Of a stretch of 64,000 nucleotides of DNA, positions 55,461 to 64,000 are shown piece by piece; the first letter of the stretch is position 1, and each line of letters starts with the position of its first letter. A program made the translations under genes and the position numbers. This stretch comes from Bryobacter aggregatus MPL3. GTDB lineage: Bacteria; Acidobacteriota; Terriglobia; Bryobacterales; Bryobacteraceae. Below the pieces are notes generated by a model. That model saw nothing but the letters and a program-made list of their open reading frames with translations. It did no database searches and was not told the origin of the DNA. The stretch spans positions 1,178,001 through 1,242,000 of the forward strand of contig NZ_JNIF01000003.1 of NCBI RefSeq assembly GCF_000702445.1, in the 5' to 3' direction.

Positions 55461-56126
55461 CTACACATCAACATGGGCAAGGTCTCTAATTTCCTTCAAC
55501 AAGTAAGCACATGTACCTTCAGCCTCCAATGCTCGCCAATATTGAATCGTAGTATGAATGTCAGCAAGACCATTAGTATCCTCCCTCAATACAAATTCCA
55601 GCTCCTCCATATCGAAACCCTTAAAATTTTCTACATCCGTCTCACTAAATTGAAACTCAATCTCTTCCGGCTCCATCCAGTGATACCATTTTAATAGTCG
55701 GCCCTTACTTATTCGCCGATATTCATCCAGCAGACCATGGCACGAAGCGACATCAGCTTTTGTCGAAATCGCGTGCCCTAGGACACTATGCATGGCATCG
55801 TCAATGCGCGCCCAAGAATCCGCACATTTCCAATACTGCACAATCCATTCCTTGAGCTGCTCCGCCTTCCTGGAATCAGGATATCGACTCAATCCCTCCA
55901 TAAACCTCGCCACCAGTCGATCCTGCGCTCGTTCTTGATCTACAATCGACAGTCCCTTATTAATTTCATGCATGTAACCTCGAAAACATTCGCCGGCAAG
56001 TGCACTCATTCCGTAGTCAGCAACATCGTATAGACCCACAGCGCGCCAAAAGATGATACAACCTTCCACAGCAAGATATCTAATTGCAGTTACCGTTACC
56101 CATCTTATGTCCTCATCTTCTCGCAT
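55461..56126 (-). CDS. Hypothetical acidic helical protein, immunity-like position
   Basis: 221 residues, not recognised. Rich in Glu, Asp and Trp (KGRLLKWYHWMEPEEIEFQF), no signal peptide, probably cytoplasmic and mostly helical. Acidic small proteins of this kind are frequent immunity partners of basic toxins, but here no toxin is adjacent. RAYT-like copy C begins 57 bases upstream. The next ORF downstream is 138 bases away. Confidence 0.5.
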   Translation of the reverse strand: MREDEDIRWVTVTAIRYLAVEGCIIFWRAVGLYDVADYGMSALAGECFRGYMHEINKGLSIVDQERAQDRLVARFMEGLSRYPDSRKAEQLKEWIVQYWKCADSWARIDDAMHSVLGHAISTKADVASCHGLLDEYRRISKGRLLKWYHWMEPEEIEFQFSETDVENFKGFDMEELEFVLREDTNGLADIHTTIQYWRALEAEGTCAYLLKEIRDLAHVDV

Positions 56127-56182
56127 ATATATCTATTTTATGAAATCAATACATTTCCAGGTATCGTCCGCCGGGTGCGCGG

Positions 56183-56639
56183 GTGCGGGACAGCCTGACT
56201 CGTCACAAGCATTTTCGCAGGACATTTCCATTCTTACCACATCACGCAAAACGTCCCGAGCAGTCTTGATGACTTCTATCTTCCGCTTTCCCTCTCCTGA
56301 AAAGCGTGATCTCCCAAGAGAAGCTCACGTAGCTCGTTCACCGAAGGCGTCTCTTTTCCTCTTCATTTTCATTGAACTCCAGACGCCCTCCCAATGGCCA
56401 AACGTGCCGGAGGGACGTCAGAAGTCCATATCAAGAAGCATTGATGAGTCCTTTCCGACGAGGTGGGCTGCAGCACTGGAATAGACGAGCTTCTCAGCTT
56501 TCACAACGATTCCAGCACCAACGGGATTCAGTTCGACATAGCGCATCGCAGTCCAGAGATGGCTCCCATCGAGTGGACACAAGTAGAAGCGGTTCCGCCC
56601 AAGGTCCCCCCTTCGTTGTCACCTTTGCATGCATTCAAA
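56183..56639 (-). repeat. RAYT-like element copy C, truncated by IS481
   Basis: Starts GTGCGGGACAGCCTGACTC (56183-) and matches copies A and B through about 56620. The right end with GTCAGGCTGTCCC is missing: similarity stops near CTTCGTTGTC, shortly before IS481 copy 2. No intact reading frame is present; minus-strand RAYT segments are frameshifted. Confidence 0.72.
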
Positions 56640-57909
56640 TGAAATTAGCGGAAGATCAGCGGACACAATGATGGGAAACGGCGCTTAGGGGAAGAGGCGA
56701 AGGGAGGGCGTAGCCCGACTGGAGCCGAAGCCCTAAGCGCCCCGAGCGGGTCCTTACGGTGATAGATTTGGAATCTTCCAAAACACCAAAATCACCCCGA
56801 AAGGACACACTCATGAGCGACAACCAGAAGCTTATCAAAGCCCGCATTGGTCTGCTCCAACTCGCCCAGGAACTGGGCAATATCAAGGCCGCTTGCCAGC
56901 GAGCCGGCATCAGTCGGAGCCACTTCTACGAGATCAAAGAGGCTTACGAGAAACACGGAGCCGACGGGCTTGAGCCGAGGCAACGCCGGACGCCCCGGAT
57001 GCCGAATCAGACTCCGCCCGAGCTTGAAAAGCAGATCCTCGAGATGACGGCGCAGTATCCGACCTACAGTTACATCCGCATTGCCGACCAGCTTCGTTTG
57101 GTCGGCATCGGTGTCTCTGCCCCCGCCGTCCGAGGGGTCTGGGTACGGCACGGCATCACTCTCCGGCTCCAGCGCCTGCTCTGGCTGGACAAGAAGACCG
57201 CCGCCGAAGGCGGCGTGCTGACGGAGCAAGCCAAGCGGCTCCTGCAGAAGCATCAGGGCCGAAACGTTGACCCGGAACAACATATCGCTGCACCGCATTC
57301 TGGCTATCTGCTTTGCCAGGACACTTACTTTGTAGGCACGATCAAAGGCGTCGGCAAGGTCTACATGCAGACGGTCATTGATGCGCACTGCTCGCAGGCC
57401 TTCGCCAAGGTCTATCTCAGCAAGATGCCGATCACTGCGGCAGACACGTTGAACGATCGAGTCATCCCCTTCTACGACGATGAGAAGGTGGGGATCGAGA
57501 GGCTGCTCACCGACAATGGCCGTGAGTACTGTGGACTCGAAGCTCGTCATCCCTTCGAGATCTATCTGGCGATCAACCAGATCCGCCACAAGAGAACACA
57601 GATCGCCTCCCCTCAATCCAACGGCTTCTGTGAGCGCTTCCATCGCACGATCAAGGAGGAGTTTTACAGTATCAAGTTCCGGCAAAAACTCTATCAGTCT
57701 GTGGCTGAATTACAGGATGATCTGGACGCCTATCTGAGCTTCTACAATCGCCAGCGCCCCCATCATGGATATCGGACTCAAGGCCGAACGCCATACCAGG
57801 CTTTCCTCGATGGGAAACTCGCCCAGGCACAACCTATGGCAGCATGAAGTAACCGAATCTCAACCGAGGCCCGCAAGCCATCGTGTCCGGAGATCCTCAG
57901 CTAAATACA
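56640..57909 (+). mobile_element. IS481-family element, copy 2 (1270 bp)
   Basis: Same ends as copy 1 (TGAAATTAGCGG... to ...CTAAATACA). The flanks do not match each other (left TGCATTCAAA, right CTTGATTTCC), so no target duplication remains. This points to rearrangement after insertion. Confidence 0.9.
56813..57847 (+). CDS. IS481-family transposase, copy 2
   Basis: 344 residues, differing from copy 1 at only a few positions (for example KTAAEGG for KTATEGG, and FRQKLYQ for FRQKIYQ). The catalytic acids in QDTYFVG, LTDNGREY and CERFHRT are intact. The start at 56813 follows AAAGGA. Near identity suggests recent movement within this genome. Confidence 0.93.
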   Translation: MSDNQKLIKARIGLLQLAQELGNIKAACQRAGISRSHFYEIKEAYEKHGADGLEPRQRRTPRMPNQTPPELEKQILEMTAQYPTYSYIRIADQLRLVGIGVSAPAVRGVWVRHGITLRLQRLLWLDKKTAAEGGVLTEQAKRLLQKHQGRNVDPEQHIAAPHSGYLLCQDTYFVGTIKGVGKVYMQTVIDAHCSQAFAKVYLSKMPITAADTLNDRVIPFYDDEKVGIERLLTDNGREYCGLEARHPFEIYLAINQIRHKRTQIASPQSNGFCERFHRTIKEEFYSIKFRQKLYQSVAELQDDLDAYLSFYNRQRPHHGYRTQGRTPYQAFLDGKLAQAQPMAA

Positions 57910-57911
57910 CT

Positions 57912-58030
57912 TGATTTCCTGAGAAAAATCGATGCGGCTGCTCCTGCCGGCCTGGATGTCCATCTGGTGCTGGATAACTACGGAACGCACAAGACAGCCC
58001 TGGTTCGACAGTGGCTTCAAAAGAGGCCTC
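57912..58030 (+). pseudogene. IS630-family transposase fragment (middle part, plus strand)
   Basis: About 40 codons: [20 protein letters not shown] then [19 protein letters not shown], which is the second catalytic Asp region of an IS630 transposase unlike the one at 49.5 kb. It begins right at IS481 copy 2 and ends near 58030, where the coding sense flips to the other strand. Confidence 0.75.
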
Positions 58031-58034
58031 GGTA

Positions 58035-58251
58035 TCACGAGGATTTGCGTGGCGGACTTGGTCCAAACGAAGGGTTTGGGCTGCTCGTTGTGAACGGCAA
58101 TGAACTTGCGGATGGCATCTTCCAATTCTGAAACGCTGCGATGGGAACCGCGCTTGATCTGCCGCTGCGCCAACAACGCGAACCTTCCATCGCCCGGTTT
58201 GCGCCTGCCACTTTCGCCGCACATCGCTCGCCCATTTCTGCGGGAAATCAA
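58035..58251 (-). pseudogene. IS630-family transposase fragment (C-terminal part, minus strand)
   Basis: Minus-strand codons give [20 protein letters not shown] then [20 protein letters not shown], the C-terminal block of the same kind of IS630 transposase as the adjacent plus-strand fragment. The two pieces face opposite ways, so an inversion with loss of the joining segment has occurred. Confidence 0.75.
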
Positions 58252-58304
58252 TGACTCAGGACACTAGACACAATTTTGAAGTCTTCTAACTTTGCAGAGG
58301 CAGT

Positions 58305-58880
58305 TCAAACCGGCTCTCTTTGATTCTCTGCTCCCTTGTTTGAGGATGCGCTGTCTTCTGTTAGACCGATTTCATCAATAGAGTCTTCGGCAATAGTGAC
58401 CACACATTGCCTAACTGGAACTAGAACGGAACAGCCCACATATTGTGGATGAGTAGCGCATTCGAGAATTCTAGCTCGAAAAAGTGAGAATTCTCTGAAA
58501 TCGGACTCCGACCAATCAAACAAGTCACACAGTTGCAACTTAAGATTGCCTTTGGACACCGCTTCTGGAAGCAAGGTCCAAATACCAGATCTTTGAGTCG
58601 CTTCAACCATAACACGGGAGAAGTACTGGAATTCCTCCTTAGGGTGCAAGTAAACGCCGTCAACGAACATTTGATACAGGCCATCACCATGCTGGAAGTC
58701 TCCGGGCAATGGCTGGGTATATCCGTACAATAAGAGCATCGCCAAACTCGGCTCGATGAAGCGACGGAACCAAAGTGTGGACTGAGATTCCCTAAGCTCC
58801 TTTCGCGACCAGATTTGACTGTTCCATACGATGTAGAGGCAGTTTCGATAGGCTATAACGTCTTCTGTGATATCTTCCAA
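58305..58880 (-). CDS. Candidate immunity protein for the RHS-2 tip
   Basis: 191 residues, probably cytoplasmic, no known family. It starts with TTG 6 bases after the RHS-2 stop, so it is likely co-expressed with the tip. The N-terminal AYRNCLYIVWNSQIWSRKEL and QMFVDGVYLHPKEEFQYF are shared with the orphan protein at 38806-39303. Acidic C-terminus (AEDSIDEIGLTEDSASS). The immunity role is inferred from position and from the pattern in RHS systems. Confidence 0.65.
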   Translation of the reverse strand: MEDITEDVIAYRNCLYIVWNSQIWSRKELRESQSTLWFRRFIEPSLAMLLLYGYTQPLPGDFQHGDGLYQMFVDGVYLHPKEEFQYFSRVMVEATQRSGIWTLLPEAVSKGNLKLQLCDLFDWSESDFREFSLFRARILECATHPQYVGCSVLVPVRQCVVTIAEDSIDEIGLTEDSASSNKGAENQREPV

Positions 58881-58886
58881 CTGCGT

Positions 58887-61800
58887 TTACCAAATTCCTG
58901 GAATCAAAATATAGGCTGGCCCTGGGTCGACAAAGCCTTCACGACGAATTGAGTACCACACGCATCCAATTGACTCTAAATTCCATTGAAGCCAATGCCA
59001 ATGCAGAGGGTTCTCACCAGATTGCTTTTTGTTAACTGCCTGCCATTTGAACTGCGGAGGCCTAGCATTCTCGTCACACCTCCCATCCGCTGTTCTTTCG
59101 CCCGGCCGAGATTTTCCCGCTGTTCGAGCCTCTGGCGGATCGGTTTGGGGCTTTCTGAAAAATTCGACAATATCTGGCCAATATTGGATCGCAGCGGAAA
59201 CGATTAGATATCCTCCCACTAAGACAAGGGTGACGGACCCACCTCCTATTGTGACACCAATTCCACTGCCAATCTTCATTGCGTCAGTCGCAGAGAAACC
59301 TAGAGTTTCTAACGCGCTAGCGCCAGGCAATGCGACCTGAACGGTTCCTGCTTCAAGGATGAAGTCGAATCCGAAATAATCCAGCGGCGAAAGTACTCTC
59401 GTGACTAAATCTGAAAAACTACTGTACCGTTGATCTTCTATGATCTGACTTGCACCTAGAAAGAAAGGGTTCTGAACCAAGCAGAAGGATTCGAAAGCTC
59501 CTGGCCCACCATTTCCGGGCGCTCCAAAGACAAGACAACCATAACTAACCGAATAACTATTATCTCCGCCATCAGAGTATAGACCTGTTGAGTCAGTACC
59601 CCCAACCGGATTCTGCTGGAGATATGCGTACCCATTCCACGATCCGGGCTCATTAAGCTTAACAGCAAGGGGACTGGGGTCTGGAGATCCAAATCGCCCT
59701 ACAATATTGGCATACCAGCGCTGATCGGCATAATCCAGCCCCGTCCCGGCATCCCTGGTATAAGTAGCAAACTGCTCCTTGTCGTCACCAGCCGCCCCCG
59801 TCTTCGACTCACCATAAGGATAGAAGCTCGATCCATTGCCCTTCGATTGCAGTCGGTCGCTAGTGAACGCACTCACCGTCGTCACACCATTCTGGTAGAC
59901 CCGCTTCCCCGCCAGCCGCGCTCCAAAGTACACGTTCTCCTCATGGGCAGTGATCACCAATACATTAGGAATCGACGCATAAGTGACACAATACACTCCC
60001 ATCTTCTGGCCGCCAGGCGAGTAGAAGATCAGTTGCTCGCCGGGCGCCGGGCTCAACGCGTCCTGAATCGTTCCGTCATTTTCCACACCCGGACAGGTGA
60101 CTTGCCCCTTATTCCGCCAAATTCTCCGATTGTCCGGAGCATACTTATAGTCCTCGCTTCCGCTCGGATAAGTCGCGGTTGCCAGCCGGTTCGAATAATC
60201 GTAATTCATGGTCATCGACCCGCCACCATTGGGCATCTGAGTCATGTTTCCATTCGCATCGTAGGAGTAGCCGCTGGACGAAATTCGATTTGTGTTGCCG
60301 TTCACAAGCACCGTATTCACCGGTCCCGTTCCCTGCGTCACGCTCTGCGCTAGGCGGTTGCCAAATCCGTCGTAAGAAAACGACAAGCCCCACGACGTAT
60401 TATTGGTTGTGGCCGCGCTGATGAGCCTTTCGAGCTCGTCATATTGATAAGTCACATCCTCACCGGTCAGCCAGTTCTTTTGCGACACGATCTTTCCATC
60501 GTTCGCTGTTGCACTGAACCGGTACTCCACGTCAATAGAGCTGCCCTTCGTCATGCGCGTCATCTGCCCAAGCACATTATACTGCCGCGTTTCACTGACA
60601 CCAAGCTGTGTTAGCGCAGTGATCGCTCCAAACGCGTTGTAGCTGACTCCAGACACCACCGACTGCCAGGCGGGATTGTTATTCCATACATTTCCCAATT
60701 TCGTATCGACGGCATTCAGCCTGCCCATCGTATCAAATCCATGCTGCACTTCGCGTCGCCCAACAAACGAGCCTTCATTGTGCCACGGATAGCTGATAGC
60801 AGTGACCTTTCCCTCGTTGTTATAAGTCCAGTTGGCGGTGAGATTAGCCGTATAGGTAGCACCGCTCCATGGTTTTCTCGTATAAGAAACTGTCTTTGCC
60901 ATCACTCTGCCAGCAGTATTATAGGTGTAGGATTCCTCAAAACCCACAAGCTTTGTGTCCGTTGCTGAGACGGGACAAGCGACTTCATTGTTGCTTCCAT
61001 CGACCGACCAACTCCAACGGTCTTTGTCAAGCGCCCATTGTTCGCCCCGCCACCCTCGTCATACTTATAATCAACGCGCTGGCAGCGATCTTCAGTCCAT
61101 GTTCCGCCACTCTGTGTTGACCTTTTCGTTTGTGTCACCCGCTTATAACTGTCATAGACAAATTCACTTTTGATTCCCTTCGCGTCTGTCTTGGACTGTG
61201 CGGTTCCGTCGGCATTATAGACATAGCTGACCGTCCCATTCTCCGGATTCGTCGCGGAGAGGAGGCGGCTCTGCGTCGTGGTGTCGTAAGTAAAGCTGCG
61301 TGTCTGCGTGACCCCATCGCGCGGCATGCTCACTCCAATCAGCTTTCCGGTAATGTTATAGCTATAATTAGTCGTGTAGGTCCCGCTTCCCGGTCGCGGC
61401 TCGGTCACCAGTGTCATCCGGCCCACAGCATCCATCTCATACTTCTTCCACTTCCCGCTCGGCGAGGTCACCTTCACCGTATTTCCTTCATAGAGATAAG
61501 TCGTCGTACCAGAGTTGTTCGGCTGCGCGACACTCAAGGTTCGCCCCAATCCATCGTAAGTATAAGTAGTCCAGTAGACGGTGCCGCCTGGCGCATAGGG
61601 CAAGGAACTGCGCTTCAGCTTGCCCATTGGGGAACAGGCACAAGAGTCATACTCGGTTTCCACGATCGATTTTGTTCCACTGGCATCGTACAGTTCGGTC
61701 TTGATTGGGCGGCCAATACCATCATAAGAAGTCTTAGTCGTGCGACCGTTCGTTGTCCCGGTACTGAAAGCTGGACTGTTCGAATAAGAGAAGTAGGTGA

Positions 61801-64000
61801 CCGCGCCGTCGGGGATTGACGATGAAGACGGCCGCGCATAGGAATCATATCCATAGCTAGCAGTGGTACCACTTCCGCTCTGCGTCTGCGTCAGTCCGAG
61901 AAAGCCGTTCCACGATAGAGATGTTCCCAAGGCGCTGTTGCCGTTCGGAGTCATCTGCGTCGGCACTACACTTCCAGAGCTACCACCGTACGTAATTGCC
62001 TGGGAGAATCCCTGACTATCTGACCCGCCAGTCGTCTGTCCCGCTTTGTTATATGATGCATAACGAAGCGTGTACCCGTCGTTGAATTGTGTGACCAATC
62101 CGCGATAAGGGTGGCCAGGATCATCCCACAGCCGGGAGCCGGAGGGAAGATCCGCCATCGTAAATCCGTTCCCAGCATAGCCATCATAATAAAATGATTG
62201 GGGATAGATTGTTACACCATTTTCTGTCACGGTACAGCCGCCCGGCAAGTTCCGCAAGTAGCGCGTTGTATAGTTGAGATCACCGCCTCGAACACAGGTA
62301 GTGGTGCGCATCGCAGTCGACAAGCTGTTATACCCGTAAAGAGTCGAATTGGTTATATTCCCATACTCATCAATGGTCTGTGTTGTTTTTGACTGCTTCT
62401 GGTAAGTCTGGCCCTGATCCGTAGTGGAAAGGCTCTCGCTCACATAGGCGTTCGAACTTACCGATTGCGCCCAAGTTGACTCGTTCTTCGATTTCGTCAG
62501 CCAGCTTCCGCCGGAATTATCCTGCTCCTCATAAACGGTCTGCAAGCCAATCTTAAAGTCGTTGCTGGTGGCAAAGCTCCAAATGCGCTTGCCCACGCCG
62601 CCCGGGTCACTCAGCGTTGTCTGAGAATGCATCTTCAGGCTGGAATCTCCGCCCGGATGCGTGAAGGGATAGTTCACCGGCGTCGCACCCGACACCTTCA
62701 GAAAGTCCCGGCTCGTCACCACACGAATCCGCATCGAGCTCGCAAAATTCTGTGTTCCATAGTTCCAGCGTAGTTCGCCACCATAGGGATAAATCACCTT
62801 CGTCAATTCGCCGGAGCTATTCGATTCAAAGCTATGAGCCAGATTCACACCATTCTGCGTCAATGAAGCAAGCTTGACAAAAGAACCCTTGGCGGTACTC
62901 CCGAACGGTTCATATAAGGTAGCGGAGGCGGAGTAAGTAAAGGTATAAGCCTCGCCCGTAGAGATCGTATTGGCGATCCCAGTGAGATGCGGAATCGAAT
63001 CGCTATTATAGGTAAATCGATAGGTCTGATAGCTATTGGGAGCGGTGGACCGAATATCATCGATGAAATCAATACGGGCGCTCGTGTTTACCGTACCGCC
63101 ACCGATCTGCGGTTTGTACTGGATCTTGACGTAGTTGCCATGACGGTCATAGATTTTCGTGGGATAGCGAGTGCCGGCATCTTGTTCCGACGCACCGCTG
63201 ACGCTATCCAGTTGCCAATAGTCGCCGCTCTTGAAATAGAGCCTCTGCGCGTTCGAGTCATACCAAAGATAAACGCTTTCCTTGGAACTCCAGACCCCGC
63301 TATTGTTGACATCGAGTTTGTATTCTGCACCAGTAGCATCAGTAAATAAATAATAAGAAAAGGAAGTAGGAGTCGCCCACACGGGAGAGATGCTTCCCAC
63401 CATCAACCGCCATCCGAACCCATAGCCAACATCGCCTCCCGGCTGCCACACCGCGCCGTCATAACGCCAGTTCTGTGAATTGTAAGAAATCCCTAAAGAG
63501 ACCGAAGCGTTGCGGGCTCGCGCCGAAAGAAGGGGTAAGGAAAAGTTCAGGTTCATGCTGCGCGTGTCGATCTGTTCGCCCATGCCACCCCAGTAGCTGC
63601 CCAACCCATGCACGCCAACACGCCTGGAATCATCCCAGATTCCACTCGTACTTGGAGGAATTGAGACCGACTTCGTGGTTACTGTCGCAAAGTTCCGATG
63701 GCCATCATAAGCCCGAATGCCGACATTCAAAACTTCACCAGGTCCTGCCGCCATTGCCCAAGTGGTGCCGTCGGTTTCGCCAAGATAAGTGGAGCCCTTG
63801 TAGACTTCGTACCGAATTCTCCCAATTCCATTGGTGTTATCGCTTACCGCTCCCCACTGCACATTGAGCATTCCGGCGCTGTAGCTGGTGACTATTGTCG
63901 CCGCGTTCACTGCAGATGGCGCGATAGAATCTGTCATGCCCATGCCAATCCAACTCAGGTTCAGCGGGTAGTTAGTATAGAATCCGCCTAATCCAGCAGC
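58887..64000 (-). pseudogene. RHS-2: large RHS/YD-repeat protein with C-terminal tip, one frameshift, 5' end outside window
   Basis: The frame is open past 64000, so the N-terminus is not seen. The visible start has an Fn3-like domain (LNVQWGAVSDNTNGIGRIRY), then an RHS/YD-repeat shell (GYDSYARPSSSSIPDGAVTY). Near 61020 the frame breaks after NNGRLTKT; the -strand alternative frame continues WSWSVDGSNNEVACPVSATD into the part ending at 58887. The core closes with AGTGLDYADQRWYANIVGRF and NPVGGTDSTGL. The unique tip of about 220 residues has a Gly-rich hydrophobic stretch (IGSGIGVTIGGGSVTLVLVG) and ends NPLHWHWLQWNL...IPGIW. RHS shells enclose the tip, which is often a toxin. Confidence 0.82.

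Overview
The window suggests a member of the Acidobacteriota, most likely the Bryobacteraceae/Solibacter group. The evidence is a set of family-level markers: two proteins with SBBP beta-propeller repeats and the Solibacter-type C-terminal domain (TIGR03437), an Oar-like TonB-dependent receptor with an N-terminal carboxypeptidase-regulatory domain, a PEP-CTERM protein, and LpxD and LptE-like proteins that imply an LPS outer membrane. The placement is inferred from these markers; no rRNA or tRNA gene was recognised.

Positions 1-38.8 kb look like ordinary chromosome with dense gene runs. 1-7.3 kb is a minus-strand run of overlapping genes: NatB/NatA-type ABC exporter, tsaE, nnr, a SpoIIE-type phosphatase, a LOG-family protein, lpxD and a small membrane protein. 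7.7-13.8 kb holds a PEP-CTERM protein with a possible thioester motif, a quinone oxidoreductase, a TonB receptor and a seven-haem cytochrome. 13.9-18.1 kb is a one-carbon redox cluster: glutathione-independent formaldehyde dehydrogenase, a YdeP/FdhF-type molybdoenzyme and FdhD. 18.1-27.7 kb carries a GT8 glycosyltransferase, a DUF4198 protein, a PIN-TRAM protein, an RRM protein, a three-gene ABC-2 exporter and a large SBBP protein broken in a G tract. 27.8-37.7 kb is a plus-strand run: coiled-coil membrane protein, class III aminotransferase, Gfo/Idh/MocA oxidoreductase, MrfA-like helicase, PilZ protein, psd, pssA, a degenerate semialdehyde dehydrogenase, lptE and holA. rpsT and thiG close this part.

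Positions 38.8-64 kb are an accessory island. It contains two related minus-strand RHS/YD-repeat genes with nearly identical cores and different C-terminal tips. The large one (58.9 kb to beyond the window end) carries a frameshift. The other (47.5-49.3 kb) is truncated. Each is followed immediately by a small gene in the position of an immunity gene. Between them lie further tip-like and immunity-like ORFs, three degenerate copies of a RAYT-like element with GTCAGGCTGTCCC ends, an IS630, an IS5, two IS481 copies, IS110 and IS630 fragments, and a duplicated piece of a phospholipase C locus. A relative of the RHS-2 immunity candidate lies alone 20 kb away at 38.8 kb.

The most interesting part is this RHS polymorphic-toxin locus with its apparent store of displaced tip/immunity cassettes. 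Toxin activities are not recognisable from the sequence and are not claimed.
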